Source of the DNA: JAJRQY01 sp965224435
Lineage (GTDB): Bacteria; Actinomycetota; Acidimicrobiia; Acidimicrobiales; SZUA-35
DNA length: 64,000 nucleotides
Assembly (NCBI GenBank): GCA_965224435.1
Contig: OZ245048.1
Span: 1,922,001-1,986,000 of the forward strand
Reading direction: 5' to 3'
In this document: positions 8,682-16,226 of the stretch, one piece after another
How positions within the stretch are numbered: position 1 is the stretch's first letter
Layout: each line of letters starts with the position of its first letter
Notes under the pieces: generated by a model
What the model saw: only the letters and a program-made list of their open reading frames with translations
What the model was told of the DNA's origin: nothing
Database searches by the model: none
Translations under genes and position numbers: made by a program

Positions 8682-9300
8682 TCAGTTGACGGCCCTGAGC
8701 TTCGAAGGCGTGATGGCAAAGGCTGCAACGACCGCCATTTCCGAGGAAGACCTTGTAAGCCACAGGATCTCGACTGAGGCGAGAATCGCAGCTCCAAGTG
8801 GAGAACCGGTGCCTGCTCCAGCGGCTTCTGGCTCGGTTGATTGACCGCGAATAGTGCGGAAGGCGGAGGAGACGGCACCTGCTCGGGCTGAGCCTGGTAG
8901 CTCGGATTGCTCGGTTTGAACGAAACGGTCCTTCTTGGCAGCAATGATTTGCAGAGGATCGGTGCTGGCCGGCCAACGCCGAGTCTCGATTGAGCCCGAT
9001 CATTGCGCTACTAATTCAGCCAATCCTGAGACCATGTCGAAGAGTCCAAGGTTCAGTACGGCAAGGGGCGCAAGCTCGATTGGCCCTGGTGCGGCCATTG
9101 ACGTCGCCGATTTCTTTGGCTTTGGGCGAGCAAGGGCCATGACTATGAGTGCCTGATTGGTGCCAGCGAACATGACGGACGCAACGGCAACCATCGCTGA
9201 CATGATGCATTGCACTGAAGAGGGGCAGGATAAGTAAGAACCAGCCGCACCAAAGAATGGCGGCTGCCGAGAGTTCTCGTAGGCTGATCGGGGTTGGCGC
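8682..9300 (-). pseudogene. Decayed membrane-protein gene
   Basis: Reading the minus strand from about 9300, one frame gives a hydrophobic segment (ELSAAAILWCGWFLLILPLF); a shift near 9207 continues into a second one (MSAMVAVASVMFAGTNQALI), then VLNLGLFDMVSGLAELVAQ. That frame is broken by a TGA at 9000-9002 and then stays open to 8682 with IETRRWPASTDPLQIIAAKK and a late hydrophobic stretch (GAAILASVEILWL). Alternating membrane-like and basic stretches across one frameshift and one stop look like a degraded integral membrane protein. I do not recognise the family, and chance open frames are possible in a GC-rich genome. Confidence 0.35.
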
Positions 9301-9379
9301 GAGATGTCAGGGTGACCTGCCATAGATGAGAAGCTCCGACGGAACTGACGATGGCGCCGACTAGTGGAACCCCCGTCGG

Positions 9380-9720
9380 AGGTCGCTTTCTTCGACACGG
9401 TCGTTGGATCGTTCAGTACACCGATCGTTTGGAACGCCGAATCTGGTAGGGACCTCTGAGCCGACGGCAACCAGCACCGTTCCATCGGGGGTTTCGAGAA
9501 CGCAAATTGCCTGCCCTAATCTCGGCATCTACCCACGCGAATCCAATTTAAGCGGAGTCATCCTCAGTTGACCAGACAGATCGGGCAGCTCATCCAACCG
9601 TGCGCCGACGTCATGTGCCGACCGGTTCGCCATGCTCTCATCGACACGGCCAGTCAATATTCTGAATGCACGTTTCTTCTGGCGTGCAGTGCTCAGACAC
9701 AGAATGAAAGTTCGGCTGGT
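9380..9720 (-). pseudogene. Decayed coding remnant, copy A of a duplicated sequence
   Basis: The minus strand contains frame fragments such as DLSGQLRMTPLKLDS and AICVLETPDGTVLVAVGSEV, interrupted by stops and shifts. The nucleotides align piecewise with 10640-10950 (copy B): both have TGCATTC at the upstream end, GATCTGTCTGG in the middle and GTTGCCGTCGG at the downstream end, in the same order and at similar spacing. Both copies encode TVLVAVGS. They look like two diverged relics of one gene; no intact version is present in the window. Confidence 0.35.
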
Positions 9721-10639
9721 TCAGACTTGATCGAGAGTGAATCGAGCTAGAAGGAGCCGGTTCCCAACATCAGCCCCTGATCTCTTGTGGCGAGGTGCTC
9801 AGAAGCCTCATCGTGAGTGACCAGAGTCGATGGCAATTGGCTCTCCACCAACAATGGCCAAGCCTGTCCAGAACGGTTCACTCGGGCAGGATTGGCAGGC
9901 CGTGAGAAGCAGGGCAATGAACAGGAAGTATGGCAGGAGGTTCATCGCTTGAAGTGAGCTCGGCGATCACCTCGATCGTTTCTCCATCGGCTACGAGATG
10001 AGAACATCGTGAGAAACTGGTGCTGGACGAGCGAGGGTCCCGCCGTTCCACGAGAGCAATGTCTCGTCGGAGTTCAAACACCAGGCCCAATGGGCACAGC
10101 TCTAGATCGTTCGGACCATCAGCTACTGGTTATTCTCCGCTCGAATGGAGCCGAGAGCGATCCAATACGGCTACTGAGCTCACTGGACAACTACCTCCAA
10201 CCATGAATGACTCAGTGTCAGCCAATCATGACGCCCAGGGCGATGAACGTCTTCGAGGTGTTCCTCAAGAACCAGCGGCAACAGCTCGAGCCACGGATGG
10301 CGCATGTTTACTGAGCGGGAAACCTGAGCAACCCGGCTGCCGATCCGCATTGATAAGGAGGGTTATTAGGCCGACAGCAGCTGATCAGTGTCTCGAGTGA
10401 ACGAAGAGAGTAAATCAGGGCGTCACACTCATCGGTCAGGAGCCAAGCGAGAGCTCAGGCTGCGATTACAACGGACTGTTCGACTGAGGCAGAGCAAGGC
10501 TGATAGGAGATTGGCCTGGCGGTCAAGGCTAAGGCTATCGACGGAGAAGGCCAACCTCAGCCGATGAAGGACCGTGTACCCCAAGTAACGGGTATCGATC
10601 GGCATTGGGTCCATCCTTCGGTTGGTGACCAGGTCGTCC

Positions 10640-10950
10640 ATCGACTGATCGTCTGATTGGGTGACACCGAACCGACGGCAACGAGGACGGTTCATCGACG
10701 CCGGTATTTCGCAGCACAGCTTCCAGGACTTGGCACCGAATGCAATGACCCTCGATCTTCAATTGACGTGTAATGCTCAATTGCCAGACAGATCAAGGTT
10801 CCCAGGTTGGTTGGCGTCCAAGAAGAGCCACGCATCAGTGCTTTCCTCAAACCGCTTGCCAATAGTTCGAATGCAGACATCGCTGGTCAACTGAGAGGCA
10901 CAACTCTCGACCGGTCGGCAAAGCCCCTGCCAGGTCGAACTGGTGGCTCG
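10640..10950 (-). pseudogene. Decayed coding remnant, copy B of the duplicated sequence
   Basis: The minus strand carries CIRTIGKRFEESTDAWLFLD, NLDLSGN, then in shifted frames ITRQLKIEGHCIRCQVLEAV and TVLVAVGSVSPNQ. The segments are collinear with copy A at 9380-9720 at the nucleotide level (shared TGCATTC, GATCTGTCTGG and GTTGCCGTCGG in order). Several stops and frame changes mean no full protein can be made. The family is not recognised. Confidence 0.35.
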
Positions 10951-11149
10951 CACTGGATACTCTGACCTCACGCCTTCGTCAAGGTACCAGCTGTCTCGAT
11001 TGAGTGGCTAACGATCGTCGTAGGAGTGCATGGCTGGTATCGATGGCTGATTGGCTCACCACTTGCGAACTGCATGCGGCAAGAGGCCAGCTCCAGGAGG
11101 GATCAGTTGGATGGAGTACAGGTGCACTCATGAGAAAGATGTACGAGCG

Positions 11150-11971
11150 CTAGTAGTTGTCAGTCCGGTTCCTCAGGTGTCGGCCGTTCTCTGCGATCTC
11201 GTTGGAGCGGGACCTCATTGGGTCGGTGTAGCCGGCATCGACAGGAACAATCGCTCCGGTCATGTAGCTGGCGGCATCGGAGGCCAAGAACACAACGACG
11301 TCGGCAATTTCGCTGGGCTCAGCCAGGCGCTTCATCGGAATGGTGGCATCGGCCAGCGCCTGCAGGTCCGCTTGGCTCGGCGGGGCGTTCCGACCTGAGG
11401 CCAGCATGGGAGTATTGACTTCACCGGGAGCTACAGCGTTGACTCGGATCCCATCGGTCGCATGTTCCAGCGCCAGAGCCCGAGTGATCTGATGTACCGC
11501 CCCCTTGGACGCGCAGTAGGCGAGTACGCCGCTGGCCCCGATGCCGCCCCAAATGGATCCGAAGTTCACGATGACCCCGGACCGAGCTGCAAGCATTGGT
11601 CGAAGCGCGGCTCGACACATATAGAACAAGCCGTCAACGTTCACCGACATGACCCGGCGCCAGTTCTCGTCATCGGTCCCGAGGCCACCGGCCCGGTAGA
11701 TCACGCCCGCGGCGTTGACCAAGATGTCGAGCTTGCCGTGTTGGCCGAGCACAGAGGCCACAGCCTCGTCACAGAAAGCTGAATCAGAGACGTCGCCAAC
11801 AATGGCGGTCCCGCCTGTCACGTCCGCGATTGCGGCTGCTTTGTCGCCGTCACGATCGACAACGACGATGTCGTCACCTAGCTTGGCGAACTCGTGGGCG
11901 GTTGCAGCACCCATGCCGGAGGAGCCGCCCGTAATCATGACTACTCGTGGTTCTGCTTGTTGCTCAGGCAT
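11150..11971 (-). CDS. SDR-family NAD(P)-dependent oxidoreductase
   Basis: A 273-residue classical short-chain dehydrogenase/reductase. The cofactor motif is TGGSSGMGAA (about residues 14-23), the NAAG motif is NAAGVIYRAGG, and the catalytic Tyr/Lys pair is in YCASK, preceded by the Ser of the NFGSIWGG region; the C-terminal part has PGEVNTPM and SYMTGAIVPVDAGYT, typical of FabG-like and sugar/alcohol dehydrogenases. The Met at 11971 is chosen because GGAG lies seven bases upstream and the preceding 28 codons of open frame have no domain content. It overlaps the upstream SDR gene by eight bases, so the two are co-translated. The substrate cannot be told from sequence. Confidence 0.9.
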   Translation of the reverse strand: MPEQQAEPRVVMITGGSSGMGAATAHEFAKLGDDIVVVDRDGDKAAAIADVTGGTAIVGDVSDSAFCDEAVASVLGQHGKLDILVNAAGVIYRAGGLGTDDENWRRVMSVNVDGLFYMCRAALRPMLAARSGVIVNFGSIWGGIGASGVLAYCASKGAVHQITRALALEHATDGIRVNAVAPGEVNTPMLASGRNAPPSQADLQALADATIPMKRLAEPSEIADVVVFLASDAASYMTGAIVPVDAGYTDPMRSRSNEIAENGRHLRNRTDNY

Positions 11972-12737
11972 CGTTGTCTCCGTGAGTGGTGGCGTCGTGG
12001 GTGTTGGCCATGAACTGGCTTCCGCCATAGGTCTGCTCGGTTGGTTGTAGCTCAATGCGATTGATGTTCACATGAGGTGGAGCGTCGATGGAGTACAAGA
12101 CCGCATCGGCAATATCTCTAGGGGCGAGTTCAGCAATCCCGGATGTCTTGACCCTGGCGCTGAGCTTGGGGTCATCAATGGCCACGTCGTAGAACTCAGT
12201 GGCGACTCGGCCGGGTGCGATCTCGGTGACCCGGACTCCCGTGCCGCTCAGCTCCAAGCGCAGATTGGCCGACAGCAGGTGAACAGCAGCTTTTGATGCG
12301 CCATAGATGGCAGCTGGAAGTTGGTGGTGTCCCGCCATGGATCCGATGTTTACGATGTGGCCGTCGCCACGTTCGATCATGCCGGGAAGAACTGCGCGGA
12401 GAATGTGAAGGACGGAACTCACATTGGTGTCGATGGTCCGGTCGATGTCATCGGCTGTAGCGGTGACGAGCGATCCCATTGCTCGACCGAGTCCAGCATT
12501 GTTCACCACCAAGCTAAAGGGGAGCGAAGCCCCAAGTTCAGCAACGCCGGCCCGATCCTGAACGTCGAGGACATGGATCTGGCAACCTGTTTCATCAGCG
12601 AGTTCTTGCAGTCGCTCAGCTCGTCGGGCCACAGCAACAACCTCGGTCCCGCGCTCGCGCAGGCCTCGTACGACGGCCGCCCCAATTCCGCTGGACGCGC
12701 CGGTAACCAAGGCTGGGCCAGCTATGAGAGATTCCAC
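11964..12737 (-). CDS. SDR-family oxidoreductase, YdfG-like
   Basis: A 257-residue SDR starting at a GTG with GGAG six bases upstream; an in-frame ATG further out (12797) would add 20 unstructured residues. Motifs are TGASSGIGAAVV, NNAGLGRAMG, the catalytic Ser in NIGSMAGH and the YGASK Tyr/Lys pair. The C-terminal HVNINRIELQPTEQ matches the tail of YdfG, the NADP-dependent 3-hydroxy-acid (serine/allo-threonine) dehydrogenase. With the second SDR it forms a two-gene operon. It is divergent from a small antitoxin gene; the promoter must lie in 12738-12860. Confidence 0.88.
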   Translation of the reverse strand: MESLIAGPALVTGASSGIGAAVVRGLRERGTEVVAVARRAERLQELADETGCQIHVLDVQDRAGVAELGASLPFSLVVNNAGLGRAMGSLVTATADDIDRTIDTNVSSVLHILRAVLPGMIERGDGHIVNIGSMAGHHQLPAAIYGASKAAVHLLSANLRLELSGTGVRVTEIAPGRVATEFYDVAIDDPKLSARVKTSGIAELAPRDIADAVLYSIDAPPHVNINRIELQPTEQTYGGSQFMANTHDATTHGDNDA

Positions 12738-12860
12738 GAGGCGCTCCAGGGTTGATGGGTGGAGCCGACTATTGCAGAAAGCAATCGACGCTAGCAATGT
12801 CCTGGCGGTAAGTAGTTGCGGTGAGATGACCGAGTCCGGCCCGGCCGGTAGTCTTGCTGC

Positions 12861-13097
12861 ATGGTCATCGGCGTCTATGAAGCGAAGACTCAGCTTTCCA
12901 AGCTGTTTGGTCGCGTGGCGAACGGTAAAGAGGTCGTGGCGAACGGTAAAGAGGTCGTTCTTGGTAAGGCGGGCAAATCCCTGGCTCGACTTGTGCCATA
13001 TCGGAAGACAAAGCAGCCACGAGTTCCTGGTCGCCTCGCGGGAAAGGTCAGAATCGCTGCCGATTTTGATGAGACACCTGACTGGTCGAAGGCTTGA
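12861..13097 (+). CDS. Type II antitoxin, Phd/YefM (VapB-like) family, toxin lost
   Basis: A 78-residue protein with the Phd/YefM N-terminal fold: MVIGVYEAKTQLSKLFGRVA, then GKAGKSLARLVPYR. These proteins bind their operator DNA and neutralise a PIN or Doc-type toxin through the C-terminus. Two oddities: a perfect 21-base tandem duplication (12915-12935 and 12936-12956) doubles the segment VANGKEV, adding seven residues to the loop before the second strand; and the C-terminus stops at ADFDETPDWSKA, where relatives continue into a toxin-binding tail. No toxin gene follows; only a toxin-like C-terminal scrap is left before the convergent M20 gene. Confidence 0.75.
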   Translation: MVIGVYEAKTQLSKLFGRVANGKEVVANGKEVVLGKAGKSLARLVPYRKTKQPRVPGRLAGKVRIAADFDETPDWSKA

Positions 13098-13102
13098 CGA
13101 TC

Positions 13103-13156
13103 ATGACTCGCGATCGAGAGTTCTCGAACTATGAGGTTTCCTTGATGCGCGCCTGA
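13103..13156 (+). pseudogene. C-terminal remnant of a VapC/PIN-type toxin
   Basis: Six bases after the antitoxin stop, one frame reads MTRDREFSNYEVSLMRA and stops. This strongly resembles the last beta-strand/turn of PIN-domain toxins (TxDRxFxxY...). The acidic PIN catalytic residues upstream are absent. I infer that one deletion removed the antitoxin tail and nearly all of the toxin gene and joined the remainders. The segment is short (17 codons), so chance resemblance cannot be excluded. Confidence 0.5.
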
Positions 13157-13187
13157 GCTGGAGGGCTCGATTCTCACCCAGCTTCGC

Positions 13188-14507
13188 TCAGGCGTCGCCA
13201 AGATGGGCAAGGATCCGCTCATAAAGAGCAGTCGAGCGTTCGACTGACTCGACGGAGATTCGTTCGTCGTGACCGTGGAAACGCGAGAGTAGATCGGAGA
13301 AGCTGGTCGCCTCGTCGTACAGCCCAACACCATACGCGGCCGTACCCTTGCGTCGCCAGTATCGCCCATCAGTAGCTACCGGCATGAGTGCGGGAACAAG
13401 ATTGCTATGGCCTTCCAGATCTTGCACGCTGCTGGCAATGGCGCGCCACAAGGCGGTGTCGGTGGGGCTGATGGTGGACGGGTTGTTGCCTACACGCACG
13501 ATCTCGACTGTTTCTCCTGGTCGACCCATGGCGTTACGGAGATGGCGTTCGACAATCTTGCGGTCCATGTTGGGCAAGGACCGGATGTCCAGCACGGTCG
13601 AAGCCTTGTCGGCAATGATGTTTGACTTCATTCCCGCCTGGAGCTGGTTAGGCGAAACGGTCAGATGGGTCACTGCGTGGATGTAGCCAGCGAGACCGGG
13701 ATCGTCTTGAGCGATGGTGTCGATGGCACCATCGATCCGCTTGGGATCCTTGAGGGCTTCGGTCAGATCAGATCCCATCTCGATGCCATCAACGAAGTGC
13801 ACCCATTGCTCGCTGATGACAACCGGGGACGGTGTGGCCGACAAGCCATGGAGGGCGTCAACCATCTTCTCCAGGGCGTTGTCGGACGCGTAGGGGACCG
13901 AGCCGTGTGCTGGCGTCCCGGTCGTCTTCAGGCGAGAGAAATAGCTTCCCTTTTCGCCAATGGCGACTGGAATGGCTGAACTGGCGCCCACACTGGGATA
14001 GGCCACCTCGGTAAGCAGGAAGTCGGCACCGACAAGATCCCAATGGTCCTTGACCAGGGGATAGGAGCCGTAGCTTCCGCCCGCTTCTTCATCAGCCACC
14101 GCAGCAAACACCAGGTCGCCTCGGGGCTGGATCTCACCCCGAACATAGGGGCGAATGGCAGAGGCAAAAGCAGAGACAAGGTTGAGCATGTCAACGGCTC
14201 CTCGGCCATAGACAAAACCATCGACGATGTCTGCTCCAAATGGATCTTGGGTCCAGCCATCGGAATCGACAGGGACAACATCGATGTGGGGCACCAGGGC
14301 GAGGGACGGCGCTGATGGGTCGGTCCCTTTGACCCGGTACACCAGCGATTGTCGGCCAGGCTTTGGCTCAAAGACTTGGCCCTCTACCCCAAAGAATTCT
14401 TGCAGGGTGGCAACGGATCGGTATTCATCGCCGCCGTCGACCGAACCAGTGTTGACACAGGCATTGCGGATCAGCTTCTGCAGAAGATCAATGACTTCGG
14501 AACTCAT
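13188..14507 (-). CDS. M20-family metallohydrolase (peptidase/deacylase)
   Basis: A 439-residue zinc hydrolase of the M20/M28 clan. Metal and catalytic residues are visible in order: His and Asp in LVPHIDVVPVD, the bridging Asp in YGRGAVDM, Glu-Glu in ADEEAGGSYG, a Glu in LLTEVAYP and the late His in SRFHGHDERIS; the dimerisation lid lies at about residues 190-320. Such enzymes cleave di/tripeptides or N-acyl amino acids. It follows a MalY-like lyase with a four-base ATGA overlap and is co-translated with it, which hints at use of an amino-acid-derived or peptide substrate. Confidence 0.9.
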   Translation of the reverse strand: MSSEVIDLLQKLIRNACVNTGSVDGGDEYRSVATLQEFFGVEGQVFEPKPGRQSLVYRVKGTDPSAPSLALVPHIDVVPVDSDGWTQDPFGADIVDGFVYGRGAVDMLNLVSAFASAIRPYVRGEIQPRGDLVFAAVADEEAGGSYGSYPLVKDHWDLVGADFLLTEVAYPSVGASSAIPVAIGEKGSYFSRLKTTGTPAHGSVPYASDNALEKMVDALHGLSATPSPVVISEQWVHFVDGIEMGSDLTEALKDPKRIDGAIDTIAQDDPGLAGYIHAVTHLTVSPNQLQAGMKSNIIADKASTVLDIRSLPNMDRKIVERHLRNAMGRPGETVEIVRVGNNPSTISPTDTALWRAIASSVQDLEGHSNLVPALMPVATDGRYWRRKGTAAYGVGLYDEATSFSDLLSRFHGHDERISVESVERSTALYERILAHLGDA

Positions 14508-15700
14508 AGTCCAGCTTTCTTGATGGCGTCAGATTTCTCTAAGGCTTGCCCTAGGCGACCGATGGCCTCTTCGATGTTTGCGGTAGGAGCGGCGATGGTC
14601 ATTCTGGCAAAGCCTGCACCTTCGCGCCCAAACCAGTGCCCGGGACTCAACCCAAGGCGAGCGCTGGTGGCTAGCCAATCGGCTAGCTCGGGAACATCGA
14701 GGCCAAGCTGGCGAAAGTCCAGCCACGCCAGATAGGTTCCCTCAAGTTCCACCAGCTCGATGCGCTCGGGAAGCTGCTCGCGCAATGTGGTCGCATTGTG
14801 TTCAATCAACTTGAGCATGTCATCAAACCAGGCAGAGCCTTGGCTGTACGCGGCCTCGAAGGCCGCCAGACCGAAGACGTTGTTGCGGGTGAGGTGAAGT
14901 TGTGAACTCACCGAGTCGAACTGGTCGATCACTTCCTGGTCGCTGGCGATGACGAGGGTGTCGCAGACTCCGGCCAAGCCGAAGGTCTTGATTGGGCCAT
15001 GGAGGGCTGCCCAACTCACATTGGTTCCCTGGGCCGCGGTGGCGAACGGGGTGAAGGAGTGAGCCCCAAGCACGATGTCGGCGTGGATCTCGTCAGCAAT
15101 GACAAAGACTTCATGCTTGGCGCAAATTCTGGCTACGTCCGTAAGTTCAGAAGTCGTCCAAACTCGACCCACTGGGTTGTGCGGGTTGCACAGAATGAGG
15201 GCGGTCGTTGTCGGGTCTGCTGCTTTGGTCTCAAGATCATCGAGATCCATCTGGTAGCCATCATCGGTCAACTCAAGAGCATTGCGAACCACGGACCGTC
15301 CGGCGGACGTGACCAAGGGTTTGAAGTCGGTGAAGACTGGTGGCTGCAAGATGACTCCGTCCCCAACCTTGGTTCGTTGCTGAATGAGTACTCCCAGAGA
15401 AGTTCCGACGCTGGGACTGACGATGGTGTGCAATTCGCCCTGGTCCCACCCGTGGCGTTGCGACATCCAAGCCCAGAAGCTGTCGGCGAGGTTCTCGCTC
15501 CGAGTCTCATAGCCATACCAGCCAGTGCTAGCCCGCGCCGTCAGCGATTCGACCACCGAGACAGGAAGGTCCAGGTATGGCTCGGCGATCCAGAGCGGTA
15601 GCAGTCCGTCTGGGCCTGCGAAATGACGGTCCATGCTGGGCGAGTCGATGGCCTGGGCGTTGGGGGAGAGCTGTGGGTGCACGGAGACGGGATTGGGCAT
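14504..15700 (-). CDS. MalY/PatB-like PLP enzyme (class I/II aminotransferase, likely C-S lyase)
   Basis: A 398-residue fold-type I PLP protein from the Met at 15700 (MPNPVSVHPQLSP). Family features include LPLWIAEPYLDLP near the N-terminus (MalY has a WVADMD-like segment), the TIVSPSVGTSLG turn, CNPHNPVGRVW, the Asp of VIADEIHADIVLG and the region SWAALHGPIKTFGLAG where the PLP lysine (K of PIKTFGLAG) sits. MalY/PatB proteins are cystathionine beta-lyases/cysteine desulfhydrases. The 69 codons of open frame upstream of 15700 look unlike protein. It forms a coupled operon with the M20 hydrolase and is divergent from the AhpD-like gene. Confidence 0.85.
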   Translation of the reverse strand: MPNPVSVHPQLSPNAQAIDSPSMDRHFAGPDGLLPLWIAEPYLDLPVSVVESLTARASTGWYGYETRSENLADSFWAWMSQRHGWDQGELHTIVSPSVGTSLGVLIQQRTKVGDGVILQPPVFTDFKPLVTSAGRSVVRNALELTDDGYQMDLDDLETKAADPTTTALILCNPHNPVGRVWTTSELTDVARICAKHEVFVIADEIHADIVLGAHSFTPFATAAQGTNVSWAALHGPIKTFGLAGVCDTLVIASDQEVIDQFDSVSSQLHLTRNNVFGLAAFEAAYSQGSAWFDDMLKLIEHNATTLREQLPERIELVELEGTYLAWLDFRQLGLDVPELADWLATSARLGLSPGHWFGREGAGFARMTIAAPTANIEEAIGRLGQALEKSDAIKKAGL

Positions 15701-15715
15701 GCAATTACCATACAG

Positions 15716-15757
15716 AACATATTGATGTTTGTCGATGTGACTGATATGGTTGCCATA
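15716..15757. promoter_or_regulatory. Divergent promoter region with two small palindromes
   Basis: The 100 bases between the MalY-like gene (start 15700) and the AhpD-like gene (start 15801) contain AACAT-ATTG-ATGTT (15716-15729) and TATGG-TTG-CCATA (15745-15757), both perfect. They are plausible operator half-site pairs for a regulator serving both directions. No regulator gene is adjacent. Confidence 0.35.
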
Positions 15758-15800
15758 GTCGTGATCACATTCGCGACGATCAGCCCGCAAAGGACCCAAC

Positions 15801-16205
15801 ATGACAACCCTCAGTTCACCAGTCGAAACATGCGCCACCGGAGAAGACGGCGCCACGAGCGGACCATGCGGCCAGGGATTCCTCGCCACCCATATGTCAT
15901 CGTTCACCTCGGCATTGAGTCAGCTGGACGAGGTCCTTGACGCTGCCCGAACCGTGGACAAGAAGACTGATGAACTCATCCGTTTCGCTCTTTCAATCAA
16001 GGCCCGGTCCGAGCCGTGCGTGCGCAAGCACTATGTCGGTTCTCTTGCGGCCGGAGCTTCCGAAGAAGAGATCGGCTACGTCTTTGCCCTGACGATGCGT
16101 GAGTCCGCTGGCGCCGACGATTGCTGGACCCACGGGATCATTGCCTCCCTCGAAGCTGACTCCTCAGCCGACGAGGAGGAAGAAATCACCGGCTGCTGCG
16201 GCTAG
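15801..16205 (+). CDS. AhpD-like / carboxymuconolactone decarboxylase family protein
   Basis: A 134-residue all-helical protein of the AhpD/CMD fold. The core is TDELIRFALSIKARSEPCVRKH-type: the family redox motif CxxCxxxH reads SEPCVRKH, so the first Cys is Ser, followed by GSLAAGASEEEIGYVFAL. Family members are peroxidase-reducing disulfide carriers or decarboxylases; losing one Cys argues against a disulfide shuttle. The C-terminus is acidic and ends EEEEITGCCG, giving two adjacent Cys that might bind metal or thiol. A later Cys/His pair (DDCWTHG) could also contribute. The start has no strong ribosome site. It is divergent from the MalY-like lyase. Confidence 0.8.
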   Translation: MTTLSSPVETCATGEDGATSGPCGQGFLATHMSSFTSALSQLDEVLDAARTVDKKTDELIRFALSIKARSEPCVRKHYVGSLAAGASEEEIGYVFALTMRESAGADDCWTHGIIASLEADSSADEEEEITGCCG

Positions 16206-16226
16206 CCAACCCGAGCCGCGTACTCA

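Larger units (their letters stand above)
8453..11149. other. 2.7 kb gene-poor, degraded region
   Basis: Between the lipoprotein gene and the SDR operon no frame has a convincing start, ribosome site and protein-like composition together. The region holds the decayed membrane-protein remnant (8682-9300) and the two collinear relics (9380-9720 and 10640-10950). The rest (9720-10640 and 10950-11149) has only short open frames on both strands; a 70-residue minus frame at 9878-10090 (ADGETIEVIAELTSSDEP) has the most protein-like composition there, but nothing confirms it. I see no transposase, integrase or attachment-site repeats. Confidence 0.6.

Noticed and set aside
9000..9485. 161-codon minus-strand frame as an intact gene
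   Set aside because: The first half is unlike protein and the hydrophobic segments continue past its stop and into another frame, which fits a pseudogene better.
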